A stretch of 64,000 nt of DNA from Nematostella vectensis (lineage: Eukaryota > Cnidaria > Anthozoa > Actiniaria > Edwardsiidae): NCBI RefSeq assembly GCF_932526225.1, contig NC_064041.1, forward strand, positions 15,160,951 through 15,224,950. The letters run 5' to 3'. A program made the translations under genes and the position numbers. Below, in pieces: positions 30,901 through 43,091 of the stretch. The notes below the pieces were generated by a model. That model did no database searches. It worked only from the letters and a program-made list of their open reading frames with translations, and had not been told where the DNA came from. Positions within the stretch are counted from its first letter, which is position 1, and every line of letters starts with the position of its first letter.

Positions 30901-33900
30901 AAAGAACAGAACTGAAAAGAACACACTTTTCATTTTGGTATGTTTTTCTGGAAGGTTTTTGTATTGAACTAATTCTTACTCCGAAAAATCATGAAGTTCA
31001 ATCACGAGAACTAAAGGTGTGCCCGTGTACAAAGTACATTTTGGGAAAAAGAAACATTAAAATATATATTTATAATGTAAGGGCGCACGCAACATACTTT
31101 GTAAACATATTTTGAAATGAAGTTAACTTTTAAACGAAGTTTAATCAAATGTCGAGCCATAGGCTATCGTTAATGTCTGTAGCATAATTTCCCTTAACAG
31201 TTTGAATTGAATACTGCTTATAGGATCCCCACGGTCCTGACTTTCTACTCATTGTATTCGATACAATGATGTCATTTTTATTGATCAACCAAGACAATAA
31301 AGTTCTTATAATTATGAATTTTTTAAATGGGATCCACACAATATGATTTCAATAGTTTTACGTTGGAAAGTTAGTGTTATTGAACGGATCTCTTTTTTTT
31401 GGTTAAGAACAAGAATGACTTACGAAAAGGATAATTTGCGGTAAAAATGAATATTTTCCTCACCGTTTCGATTGGTGGCAGATTGACAGGGGATAAAGAT
31501 GTTTTTTTATCAAAAAGAAAGAGAATTGAAAGAAAGGTGGATCGGTTTTCGAAAAACGATAAAAAAGGTCTTTACATCGCTCGCTTTAAGAAATGTTGGA
31601 TGATACAAATAACAATAAAATCTTAAAGGAGGCTTCTTGAAGCCAATGGAAATCTTTCATATATCATGTTCTCTCTTCATCGGCCAATACTGTCCGAAAG
31701 GCTCAAATATTTTGTCTCATAAAATTGACAATGGTTCGTGAGCTAAGCGACAATTTGAACATGTGATTAATGAATAAGCGAACCCCAGCTTGCAGCCCTC
31801 CATACAATATCGTAAAGTTGATAACAAAAATTCACAATGTCGAAGTGTTCGCTTTTGTGTGACCTATCGTTTAATGTCTTAACAGAGGCAAGCTAATAAA
31901 TAACCCCTAAATCTCTATACATATTCTACTGTCTTTCTCATTTCTTTCGGCATCTCTTTCTTCTTCTTTTAAATTCCTTTATTAAAACACTACAGGATTC
32001 CCTTCAAATGTAATTTACTCTAATTTGGAGTTTCTTAAGGCCTTCTGTTTAGAAACTTTAGTTATGCACGTGTAGTTAAAGAATAAGCTAAAGAAATTTC
32101 TTTGGTAAATAGCGTCATAATTTATCGGTAAGGATAAATTAAAACACTCTTTATACTTCTAAAGGACAGAAGCATTAATTTCTACAATAAACTCGAGCAA
32201 GCATCGAATATAATCACTCATAAAAGCTAGTCTAATCTTATTTTATCATGAAAGACAAGATTGATAAGCGAATAAATTCAAAACTATGACTTTGAAACAA
32301 GGAGACTTTTTGCCATAATTTCTTCGACTACAGATCCCAATAAAATCATTTTACACAGAACGATTCAAAAGACATGAAAAATACATATTTTTGTTCTTAT
32401 TCTTTTCTAAAGTTTTATCAACATTCGTGCAACCTATCAAGTATTTTAATATAAACTCTTTTCTAGAATAAACAAAACCAAAAACGATCTCCTATTTAGT
32501 GCAGTATTTGCTGTTTGCTTAGGGTATACCACTTTTCATTCTCTGTATTTTCTTCCACTTATTGAGCAAACTTACAAGCCTCTTCCGGATACAAAGACCG
32601 GTAATTAAAACTCGCTTTAAATGTCAATTTGTAACAGAACTAGTTGTTTTTGGTTGTCAGGACTGTTTGAGCCGGTCGATTCACGAAGCTTCAGCTCACA
32701 CGTGTGTACGCGTGGCCATCATCCCTCGCAAAGTCACTGGAATTTGTTTGGATATTTTACCTATTACACCTAGATGTTGTGATAAAAAGATAAAAGCCTT
32801 ATGGCTCGCTAAATTACACAGATAATCTCATAAAACGCTTAGAAAATAATAATAATTTCGTTTTCAAATCGGCGAAGCGACCAGCTTATGCTAGATTCTA
32901 CTGATAAAATGCTATTAAACAGCTACGTTCTAAACTCCAAAGATAGAAATTCCGAATTTAAGTTTACAACTATTTCTCGTATGAAGTTCGAGAAAATACA
33001 GCGTACGGAAATAAAGGAGATTAATTAAACCACGTGTAAAAGCGAAACGGAAAAATAAAACGCAAATGCACATATAAAAACCTTTTTTCTTTACAAAAAC
33101 TGTCATAATTGGCGACAAAACGTCCGTAAGATCAAGTGACAGTCGATATAGCAGAACTATCGGTTAGCTGGAGAAGTTATCTCTTTTGTGGGCCTACAAG
33201 ACCCTTGATTGTCTGTCTGGAGGCGCGTGCCAAGGAATTATCATTGATAATGAACTAATTGAATGGACGGAAATCTGCACTGCGAATTCAAGAAAGCAAA
33301 CTGGTTCCTTTGTTTGAGTTTTATGACTGTACATGTGAAAACTACTCTAACAAGTCTTGCGCCACTGTGTAGAAGATGACCACATTATGAGCTGTATATA
33401 TCATTTTGGCAATTTTTTTTATTCATTGGAAATAAAATGTTTCAAAACACATTTACTCTAATTGCGAAAGTGCAAAACTTGAAAAACGCAAACGAGTGAC
33501 GATGGCTTTTGTTCGAATATATTGTGTCTCGTTACACTGGGTTTTGAAAATATATTTCATCTGAAAGAAAACTTAGATTTTGATTGAATGGTATTCTTTC
33601 TCAACACATTTCTTACGATTTCAACACATTTCTTACCATTTTGGGAAAAAAGCATACAGTATGCTTTTAACCATAAAAAGAAGACAGCGAAGGCGTTTTG
33701 AAAAAAAAAATTATAAGACTTTATTTTTTGAAAATGGGATTCTTGTGGCAATCAAAAAGGAGGTGATTTTTTTTTTAATTAAACCGAATGATGAGAACCG
33801 GCTTGCAATATTGTCCTGTCGATGGAAATATGGACAGAAAAAGAGTATGAAGACAATCACCAAGTCAGGCTAGGACTGCGGTGCATGGAGACGAGGCTCT

Positions 33901-34262
33901 CGATTACCATGGCAGCCAAAATCCCTTAGGTTGGAACCTTTTTGAAGCACACTCATAATTCATGAATATGAAAAAAGCTGAGTTCGCGAGCCTTTGTGAA
34001 AACGCGAAATCGGTGAATTGATATAATACTTTAAACCATGTCGAACTTGGGCTATATTCTTTTGCTCGATAATTTTTAAGCGTATGGATGGAATGTGGAC
34101 GGGTTGAAATAACCCCTTTATAAGAAAAAGAACAATTCAATATTGTACATACATGATAATGATATGTAATTGGCCAATTTATTTTTTATTTTTTTCAGAC
34201 GAAGATTCACTCCATACGAACATAGATCACACAGTCATTACAGCTCAAGCGACAATGCCTAA
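24938..34262 (+). CDS. Divergent T-box transcription factor
   Basis: Sequence-specific nuclear DNA-binding regulator. Five exons: 24938–25464, 28327–28609, 29576–29716, 30219–30280, 34199–34262; phases close and give 358 residues. Residues 1–150 lack recognisable domains. The T-box runs from about residue 153 (SELWWKFYACGTEMVITRTG) through RRMFPTLALSFLGMDPRRYY, LYWMKNGVDFKKIRLTN, LSPNRKYQPRIHIVEE and AFIAVTTYQNEELIQLKIDH to NPFAKGFRDKGTRRRFTPYE. The tail is only about 18 residues and ends SSSDNA before TAA, so no long C-terminal regulatory region is present. Signature segments place it in the superfamily, but the middle (DLTPMDGYSYTFANNAW) does not let me assign Brachyury, Tbx1, Tbx2/3 or another class. 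The start is the first in-frame ATG of the exon; a second Met is at residue 6. Introns 3 and 4 hold local duplications. Confidence 0.9.
29768..29940 (+). repeat. Diverged tandem duplication in T-box intron 3
   Basis: CTGAAAGCGATTTGATGT occurs at 29768 and 29857, each followed by TTRCGCGC, CGAG, GACAG and CTTCATCGC in the same order. The period is about 89 bp. Confidence 0.7.
30771..31065 (+). repeat. Diverged tandem duplication in T-box intron 4
   Basis: TTGGTATGTYTYTC, then TTTTGTA, TCAATCAC, ACTAAAGGT, GTACAA and GAAACATTAAAAT occur in the same order in 30771–30890 and 30936–31065, separated by an AAAAGAACAGAA-rich tract. Confidence 0.6.
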
Positions 34263-34519
34263 TATGGGCAACATTACCTTATGAGGTGATATCTTGGAAA
34301 GCAGAAGTGCCATTAAAAGGAAGGGTGAATCCATATATGGCGAATGGCCATACAAGACCTCGCTGAAAGGTCGCTAAGGCAGAGCAAAGCTTTGCGAGCG
34401 TCCTCCATGACAGACGTTTACATGAAACCCGGGATGCGAAGGGAGATCCAACAGAAATACGTGGAACTAGAATACACATTAAACATATCATACTAGCTCA
34501 TTCTGAGTTCCCTTCCCAC

Positions 34520-34525
34520 AATAAA
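34520..34525 (+). terminator. Probable polyadenylation signal of the T-box gene
   Basis: AATAAA lies 258 bp after the stop codon, the first canonical hexamer I noted on this strand downstream of the gene. Confidence 0.4.
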
Positions 34526-34972
34526 ACTTTTTAAAGAGCCTTTGTCAACCGCACCTTTGTTGCTGTTTTTAACAAACGTTGGAAGACAAAATATAAGAAG
34601 AAACCACCATCAAAAAATAACATCGTATGCTTTATTTACCGAATTCAGTCGAAAACACCGCAATTAACCCAAATCACAAGGTAAATGGATGTACTCTCGC
34701 ACACAAGGAGGAAATTTGTTAGGATGATGGCAAATTGGCGGCTGGCAGAGTCTCTTTAAAGAGTGAGACACATTTACGTAGTTACTTCAACATGGAAGGA
34801 ACAATGTTAGTTACCAAAAAAAGATATCTAAAAAAATTCCTAAGTTTTGGTCGTGAGACATTAGTATAATTTGTACTTTAAAAGTCAAAATCATAAAAAA
34901 ACGACATCAACATGATCATTATTATATGATTATTATTTTATCGTTTGCTTTCTTGGCTACTGCGAGAATCTA

Positions 34973-35136
34973 AGGGTGAGGTGGGGGTGAGGTGGGGGTG
35001 AGGTGGGGGTGAGGTGGGGGTGAGGTGGGGGTGGGGGTGGGGTGGGGGTGAGGTGGGGGTGAGGTGGGGGTGAGGTGGGGGTGAGGTGGGGGTGGGGTGG
35101 GGGTGAGGTGGGGGTGAGGTGGGGGTGAGGTGGGGT
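34973..35136 (+). repeat. G-rich minisatellite, 11-bp unit GGGGGTGAGGT
   Basis: About 15 copies of GTGAGGTGGGG in direct orientation, a few shortened to GTGGGG. Each unit has a run of five G, so the plus strand has dense G-quadruplex potential. The minus strand reads Pro/His-rich in two frames, which is an artefact. Confidence 0.9.
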
Positions 35137-36412
35137 GGAAGGGCGCACTGCGGTAGAATCTGATCAAATGCCGGTGTAAGGCAAGGGAGGCTTAAATTTG
35201 CCGTTCGCTGCTGCGAGGATCATGATCATGTTTCCCATACCCCCTAATAGCAAAACTCCTGAAACTTGTATAAAACAATTATTGCAAATCAAGTTCCTTA
35301 TTCAAGACTCATGGGAAAAGCACAATACTCTACAGCAAGCTGGAATTCAAACCAAGATTGATATAAGTGCCCTTGGAATGCCGCGATTTCCGCAGGTTGG
35401 GAAACACCCCTAATAGTAAAGAGGCTGAACTCTCAGTCAAAAGTTAACAAATGCTTTCATGTCCACCCTCCGAGTAAAAGAGCTTCAAGCTCTCCCTCGG
35501 CTACTCTAAAAAAGAAGGGTGGACTAACTATTTATCTCAAGATCCACTCTGATTTCGGACATGCGTGGATCCAGACCTATTTACACCAGTTAGATCAAAA
35601 TTTTAGTGCAAATCTTCATTATGTTGAGGCGACAGTGTTCAGCGCTGTTTTTTTTTTTTTTCACAGGCAACATTTTTCCTGGATCCGTGCCTGTTATTAC
35701 GAATAACAAACTCGTAGTTGAGTGCTATGAGCACCATAGAATCCAAAATCCTTCTTTTCTTGATTGACCACCCCGAAGAATAATACCACACTGCTGTGGA
35801 CGAAGCGCATATTACATAGAACATAACATTCCAAACTGGAAATCGTTTTTCTACCATATTACTGTCGAAGAAAGGGGGAGGGGAGGGGAGGCTGTCACTG
35901 CTACATGTTCAAATAAACTTTCATTTCACCGAACTAAGCCTATGTGATTCCAACTTTTTGATATCATCTTTTCATTAGCAAACGGTAAAAAACGCAAGTT
36001 TTCGATAGAAAAAAAGTAGTCGGGTATACAACTACAGCGGCGATTACTTCTATGTATAGAAAAGCAGTATAAGGAAACGCAGGGTTCGCCATTTCTGAGG
36101 ACAGAAAAACATTAAAAACGTGAAGAAACGAAAAGGAGAAAAATTCCCATGAAAGTTCTTATCACCGGCACCCTTACCATATGGCTGCCGACATATGGTC
36201 ATAAATAGTAATGAGTTCTCCATGTATGGTCAAAACCCGAAGATTAGCCAATCCGTATGTGCCATTTGACAGCTGGAAACCGCCGAGTAAAAATATAAAC
36301 ATCAATAGTTAACGTTTTAGCGCGGGAGCACTTAGTAAAAGTGAAAGGAACAGGTAAAAAATAGTAGATCTGTGAATAAGAAAGTTAAATTCATGAGAAG
36401 ATAACCAAAAAG

Positions 36413-39400
36413 ATGGGGCAACTCGCAGTTAAACTAAAAGAGCTGGTGGAACGAATCGAGTGGCGACTGGAGGGTAAACACGGTAAGATACAACAGTTAA
36501 CCTTTTGATAATAAAAGGAAGGATCATTTAGAAAAAAACCATGTCAGTACTTATGGGTACAACATAACGTGTGAGTCAAAAAGGCAATTTTATTTTTAAT
36601 ATCAAACTGTCTTAATTAGGTAACATTGTACATCATTGTACCTTTCGATAAATATTTTGTGTCTTCACTTACGCAATACAAACATATTTTTAATGAGTGC
36701 TAAAATAAGAAATTGAAATTCCTACATGAGCGTTCATGAGCGTAAGCTCCCCCCAAAAAAAACAATGAAGCCTACAAACAAAAGAGAAAGTACCTTTCTT
36801 TTTCTCTTGTATTTTGTAATGTCGTGTGGGCAGGTGATTATTTTGTTCGTTTTTTCCCCGTCTTTTTCTGCTCGCAATAGCCTTTTTAAAATATTCCACT
36901 TTGGAACAGTTAGAAATGCCCTTGTGCTACGCCCCCTAGAGTCGAAACTTATCCTATGAGATGTTTTAAAATAATGTTAAAAAAGCTCAGATATCAAAAT
37001 AGAGCAAATGTGTTATATACCATAAGACACAAATGTGTTATATACCATAAGACACAAATGTGTTATATACCTTAAGACACAAATGTGTTATATACCATAA
37101 GACACAAATGTGTTATATACCATAAGACACAAATGTGTTATATACCATAAGACACAAATGTGTTATATACCAGGGCCACAGGGCCCACTTACATTTATGC
37201 TTGCCGCTGACATAGAATAAACGGGGCACGTGGGCTTTGGGAACAAGATTGTATTCGAGGTCGCGAGTGGACTGGGGATAGCGATCAAAGTGATTGGTTA
37301 CAGTATACGCTATGCCTATTAATACGTCATCCAAGATAAAATAATTAAAAATTCGAAGGAAATACAGAGGAAATACGCATTGACGCCCTTCTCTAGCTAT
37401 TTTGTTGAGAAAGATCTCTAAAAACCTCCTTGCCTTGAGATGCAAATAACGCGCGCGTAAAAACCTGATTATACAATTCGTGTTGCTGATTTGATTTTCT
37501 ACAATCCATCAAGTTGAAAAGTATCAGTACTTTTTTTTATTAAATAGCACTAGTGGATCTCCCACGCTTTTGTATAGAGAGTGTTTTTTATGCGTTTGTT
37601 TGGTCAGCCAGAAAACACGCAAAGTGTAAATGATATTTATCTCCCGAATGTAGGTTTCTAATTTTTTTTTTTTTGGGGGGGGGGGGGGGGGGGACGACAG
37701 CCGTTTTAAGTCTCGTAAGAAATATGCAAGATTGTCTTGCAAAAACATACGCACGACAACAGCAACGTCTACTAGTAGGTTTCTTTATAAAACGGGAAAA
37801 TGCTTCCATGTTTTGGTAGCTAAAAAGCAGATTTATTGTTGTCAAAATGTAATGGGCTGTTTTCTCTGTACAATGTCCTTCTCCCAGACAGAGAGAGTTT
37901 ATACAGTTGATGAGACGTCCAGAAAGATCTTTCTAAATTTGGCCAAGCTATTGCATCTGTGCTCATACTACTTCTAATTTTACTTCACTCAGCAGGGAGC
38001 CTTAAGACAGATGTGGGAATATAGAATAATGTCTAACTATTATCTAAATGATAGTAATCTTTTTGATAACCATTTGTTTTTTGAAAAATAATAGTAATCA
38101 AAGTTCGAAAGAAAAAACATTAAGCTTACTTAACAGCAATTAACGTGCTGCTGTTTAATTAGTGGTTTTAGAAGGTTTTTAAAATATGGATTGTTTACAC
38201 TAAGGACCACCTAGGGGCAAGTATGTGAAGATGCATAACTAAAGCAGATGAAGCAGAAATAAGTATAATCTGAAAATCAGTAAGGCCCAATTGATACAAT
38301 ATAACAGTAATAATGCAATTTTCTCACATTTGTTTAATCTTAAAACCCCCTTTGGAAATATCGTTAACAAAGCATTCTTTTAAACAGTACTTTAGCCATA
38401 TAACAGAATATTCAACCTGTTTTTTTTCTGTATTATACACAGGACTAAATGCCTCTGAAATATTTTTTCTTTCCACTATTTATTGGACTTGATGAAAAAC
38501 ATGCAATTCAGCTGTTTATATAATAAACTCCGAATTTAAAGCTAGATCATAGGATCTTAAAAGCTAATATTTTTTCACATTCTTCTTGGCAGCGGCTACT
38601 GCTACGGGCCAATATTCCCAGAATGCTTTGTTGCTCAACTACAAAGCCTCGATCAAAAAGAGATGAGGGTTGATGAGAGTCGATGAGAGTTCCAACTCTT
38701 ATGACCGATTGATCGTGCACTCTCGCGCACTGTCCTCGACTTTTATCAACTCGTATCTTCGTTTGATGAAGTGCATTTTCTTAATCAAGAGCATTTTGAC
38801 ATTTATTTGCCAACAGAGGCCTTGAGCACTGATGGAAGCTACGACAGCATCTCCCGTGAGGATAACAGCAAGCAGACGAGCACGGACGATATCTATCAAG
38901 AGGACAAAGACTTACTCAGAAAAGTCCTCGGAAAACTCGAGCTGATAGAAACAGTGGTCGAGACCCAGAGAAATAAACTAGAAACACAAGAAACCAAGAT
39001 TAAAGCATTGAAGAACACCATCAAATTAGCCGAGAAAAGCGGGAGGGCAGTTTATAAGGAGGACGCATCTGAAGCTAATGGTAAGGGCCCAAGATTTGAC
39101 CCTTTAGGGACACCAAACGAAAGTCAATAAAAAGAAGTACGTAGGAATGATACACATAAAGCTGAGGGAAACTATAGAAATGGCAAGGACCTAAGGCGTT
39201 AGCTCCCCAATACAGAAAGCTCTGACGTTTTAGGGAGCTAATTATAGGGGACAAGATTAAAGCATTAGCAGGAGCGGATGCAGAGGGGTGGGTGGGGGGG
39301 GGGGGGTGGATATCCACCCTCCTAATAGAGTAAAAGAATGGAAAGTCAATTTGTTTGAAGGAAATAAATGTCTGAGGGACGGGAAGTACTGTCAATGTGC

Positions 39401-41910
39401 CTTTGACTTTGCTGATGCGACAAATCCAATTCAGCGTGAAGTATTGTTAGATCAACGTAACTTACCAAGAACCACTGGATCAGTTATAAGCCGTCTATCC
39501 AGACATTATCCACTCCCCATTTGAAATCCTGGATCCGCTCCTGATTAGGTACACCTTACAGATAGCGGGACGTTTCTAGGGAGCTAATTATAGGGATAGG
39601 GAAGATTAAAGCGTTAGGTACACCATATAGATAGTTGGAACGTTTCTAGGATGCTAATTATAGGGGCCCAAGGTACTTGCAAGCGTTATGTACACAATGC
39701 AGATAGCGGAATCGTTTCTAGGAAACTAACGGCAAGGGCCCAACATCAAACGTTTAGTACACCATAAAGGTATCGGAAAGGTTTCTAGGATGCTAATGAT
39801 AGGGGCACAGGGTTCAAGCGTTAGGGACACCATACAGATAGCGAGATATTTCTAGTAACTGATTTAGGGATCCAGCGATTTAATACTAGTGAACAAGACA
39901 GTTGACCGGCGAGGATCTGATTGAAGACTCAGCTAATTAGGGGTATCTAGAAAGTACTCTAACCGTAAAGGCCCCAGAGTAAAGTGTGAAGGAACACCAT
40001 TCAGTAACGGAAGAAAGTTAATCAAGGACCCGCACTATAAAAGGGCTTGGCTCGGCTGAATTCAATTCAAACTTCCCATCACGCCCTTAACATCGCGTCG
40101 GTTTTGAGAGCAAGCAGAAGCGTCTAGATAGAGGGGATAAATAAATGTGAAAAGGAATTGAAAGAAATGACAAATTTGAAGGTTAACATAGTCAGGGTTC
40201 CAAGATAAAACTATCTGAAACATCAAATAAATCTGTGACCTGGACAAACAGTGCATAGTACGGTAAGACTGAAGAATTCCTTTAATGTATAATACCTGGG
40301 TTTTTTTATTCAGATTCCGAAACAGAGAAAGACTCTACGTTTGGAAGGATATTCGACTCAATATTTCAGGAAAAATCGAAAGTCGAGGATTCCCCTACGA
40401 CCACAGACATTTTAGATCGACACAGTGACAGACTCCAAGAACAAGAGGAAAAGCTCCAGGCGGTTTTGGAAAAAGTTGGGAACATAATGGATACCATACA
40501 AGATGAACAAGGTCAGGGCCGTAGCAGGGGGTGGGGCACTTGGGGCACGTGCCCCCCCCCCCAATATTTTCAAAAATTATATGAAACTGAGAGTAGGGCG
40601 TGGCTGTGCCCCCATTGTTTTCTTAATGTTTCTGAATCGTGCCCCCCAATAATTCGAGGTTTCGAATTACACGCGCGTTTGTTTTGTCTCAAACGCTTCA
40701 CTCGCGCCTCCCGTACTACATGCAAGTATACGACAAGGGAAGCTCCGTTATAACTACGTTGTTTAATGTTTTGAAATTCCAAGGTTAAGCTTGACCCGCA
40801 ATGCATGGGTAGCGTTTGAGGTGCATGTAGTACGCGTGCACATCCTCTAGCCTGGCCTCTCTCCCTTACCCGCTAAAAGCGTGCCAGGTTTTAGAGTTAT
40901 TGAATAACTTTCAACCCCTTACAGGACAGAGATCGACAGGCGCGCAAGATTGGCTGAGAGGTGGTGTGCAGTCATAGATATCATATGGAGAAAGCATAGT
41001 CAAGCATTTTTTGGTCGCCAAGGGGGGTGCGCGCCTGATTGAAAACGTCACTGTTGGAAATCCTTAGACCATGGACTTATTTTTTATGGACTATAATTAG
41101 CTATCAATGGAGGATGTCTTGATCCCATATTTTCCTACATTCAGCAGCCAGTCAAGGCCAATTCGTATTCTGCGATTACCCTATACCCTGCAATAACCAC
41201 GGCTACACAACCAGTCATAGTATAGGCTCTATTTCCAGCCGTCGCTAGGCCTCACCGGTGCATACTGTTGGCCCACAGAAATGAGCTGGAAATCAAGCCT
41301 AGTCATAGTATAGATCATGACAGTATTCATCATGACTATGATATGATGATGATTCCACAGAAGTACTTTTTCAACGTAATCCTAATCAAGTGGAGATCTA
41401 GGATTTCTTAAAGGGGGTGTTCATCCGGAATATGACACACCAGGGGGGAGGGCCCCCCTGGATCTGCCACTGTCTGATAACTAGTAAAGCCTTTCTTGTA
41501 ACAGTGTTGTAACAGTGCTGTTACAGTGTGGTAACAGTTGTCACGCAAACAATGCATTTGGAAGAGCAAAAATATATACGGAATGCAAGATTTTCAAACA
41601 GGATCTGAGTTCTTGCTTGTGAATCTTTGAAAGGCAATAAACACTCCACAAATATTTTCACTATTACAGTTTATAGCCATACTGCAACTAATGGTCATAT
41701 ATCTTTGCAGGTTTGTGCAAGAATATGTCTGAGCTTAAGACGACACTTGCTACTATACAGACATCCTTGGATAAGCTTTGGCTTGACCATGATGCTGTCA
41801 AGAGGAAGAGTAATGAGGAACTAGAAACGCACCAGAAACTCCTAGATAACCTTTTCTCTGGATTTGTAGTAGCTTTTGTTATTTTGGTGTTCATTTGTAT
41901 GTGTACATAA
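36413..41910 (+). CDS. Coiled-coil protein with C-terminal membrane anchor, family unknown
   Basis: I do not recognise the family. Four exons inferred: 36413–36482, 38817–39080, 40314–40511, 41711–41910. All three introns are phase 1 and the frame closes, giving 243 residues. Exon 1 (MGQLAVKLKELVERIEWRLE) and exons 2–4 contain heptad-like stretches (VLGKLELIETVVETQRNKLE; SDRLQEQEEKLQAVLEKVGN; LKTTLATIQTSLDKLW), with an acidic, Ser/Thr-rich spacer in between. The last 17 residues before the stop are hydrophobic (FVVAFVILVFICMCT), as in tail-anchored proteins with a cytosolic N-terminus. AATAAA at 41925 follows the stop closely. The frame of exon 2 stays open upstream to 38705 without an ATG, which is why the distant exon 1 is preferred; an alternative internal start is possible. 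The exon 2 donor is part of a degenerate array and the exon 3 donor abuts a dispersed repeat. Confidence 0.7.
37006..37171 (+). repeat. Tandem array, 25-bp unit, 7 copies, in intron 1 of the coiled-coil gene
   Basis: TGTTATATAC recurs every 25 bp from 37011 to 37161, with CATAAGACACAAATG between. Copies are nearly identical (one CCTTAAG variant). It is in the middle of the intron, not at a splice site. Confidence 0.9.
38615..38626 (+). promoter_or_regulatory. ZNF143/Staf-like motif
   Basis: TTCCCAGAATGC matches the core of the vertebrate ZNF143 (SBS) motif. It is 190 bp upstream of exon 2 of the coiled-coil gene, where the exon 2 frame is open upstream, so it could mark an internal promoter. 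This is an inference. Confidence 0.3.
39074..40030 (+). repeat. Degenerate tandem repeat (about 67–75 bp) starting at the exon 2 donor of the coiled-coil gene
   Basis: The exon end and donor GCTAATG/GTAAGGGCCCAAG recurs as ACTAACGGCAAGGGCCCAAC (39726) and in looser forms such as GCTAATTATAGGGGCCCAAG (39654) and CGTAAAGGCCCCAGAG. Intermediate words GCGTTAGGTACACCAT, CAGATAGCGG and GTTTCTAGGA repeat in order. About 9–10 diverged units are visible, interrupted by a mobile element at 39269–39543. Confidence 0.75.
39269..39543. mobile_element. MITE with CAGGAGCGGATSCAG termini and 5-bp target duplication
   Basis: The left end CAGGAGCGGATGCAG is the inverse of the right end CCTGGATCCGCTCCTG. The element (275 bp) is flanked by ATTAG on both sides (39264–39268 and 39544–39548). 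The uninterrupted target sequence AAAGCGTTAGGTACACC is seen in the neighbouring repeat unit near 39610, confirming insertion. It contains poly-G and no transposase; the superfamily is unclear. Confidence 0.85.
40512..40645 (+). repeat. Dispersed repeat family 1, copy 2, abutting the exon 3 donor
   Basis: GGGCCGTAGCAGGGGGTGGG followed by GGGGCACGTGCCCC, AATATTTTCAAAAATTATAT and GGCTGTGCCCCC. It starts only a few bases into the intron after exon 3 of the coiled-coil gene (donor GTCAGG at 40512). Confidence 0.65.
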
Positions 41911-43042
41911 CATTCTTCTAAAGAAATAAAATCTTTTACCTGTATAATTTAAATAATCACAATAACTTAAAAAGGTTATCTTCAAGTAAAAAAATTGGAA
42001 AATGATCTGCAATTCATAGATCCGACATGTCAATCATGCGGGCACGAATAGCCAATCAGGAACGAGATGGTGCAATGACAGCCATGTTGTCCCACAAAAA
42101 GTCGCCAATCGACGCCGAAAAAGATTGGTTTGAGATATTTTTCTGCGAATCTGGACAAGCAAATAAGCATTTTCCGGTCAGCGTAAAAGTGCTAGCCCTG
42201 TTTTCTTTGCTTGGCTGCTTTTAGTGTAGAGTTGGGACTCAATTGTAGAAAAACACGTAAAATTTACTACCAAAAAACGAAAAACAAAAAGCAAACAAAC
42301 CACTTACAAGAGCAGTGTAAGTCCTACCATTAAACTTGTGTTTGATATTATACCTAGGCTACTTAAATTACATATAGGAATGAGACTGTCGTTTGCATTT
42401 TTACTGTAAATCTTGACGTTTGCCGATAAAACTTGTAGTTAGAAGTCAGACGTAAACAGAGAATCCGCCTTTCTCCTCTGATTTTCCCCGCACTTAAATC
42501 ACTGCAAGTTAAAAATATAGCTTTGAAAACACATAAACACTTAGTACCTACCGTAGAGAGCACCGCTTTATCTTATCATTTCCAATTTTTAATATTTTAA
42601 GCTGGATTCGTGACATTTCCATTCAACAACCAAACTCGTAGTTATCTATTTCTATGCTTCATTCACACAAGATTTTCACCAAGCTTGGACAACAAGACAA
42701 GTTTCCATCATGTTAGGTTACTGTGTTTTATTTTCCAAGTCGCAGTCTGTATTTAAAATAACTCCGGGCAGGACTCGCTGACCTCATCCGATATGTTGTA
42801 CAATTTGTGGGACTTTTGCGGGACTTTTGGGTTGCACGTCGCTGGCTTCCATTTGCTGCTTTCTGATTGGATATCCATGCGCGCGTCGGATCTATGAATT
42901 AAGTAATACGTAGATAATAGATTTGATAAGACAGTCTCTCTGGCAACTTAAGATACATCAGAAACTTTGTGAAAACCTTTCATCAGAATGTATACCAGCT
43001 TTTGTTATTGTAGAATTTAATATTACATTATTTTTTTTAAAC

Positions 43043-43091
<49 letters not shown>

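Larger units (their letters stand above)
34263..36412. other. Intergenic region downstream of the T-box gene
   Basis: Holds the probable polyA signal of the T-box gene, a G-rich 11-bp array (34973–35136), and a segment at about 35565–35690 flanked by GTGGATCCAG and CTGGATCC (possible short inverted-repeat element). No other gene recognised. Confidence 0.5.
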
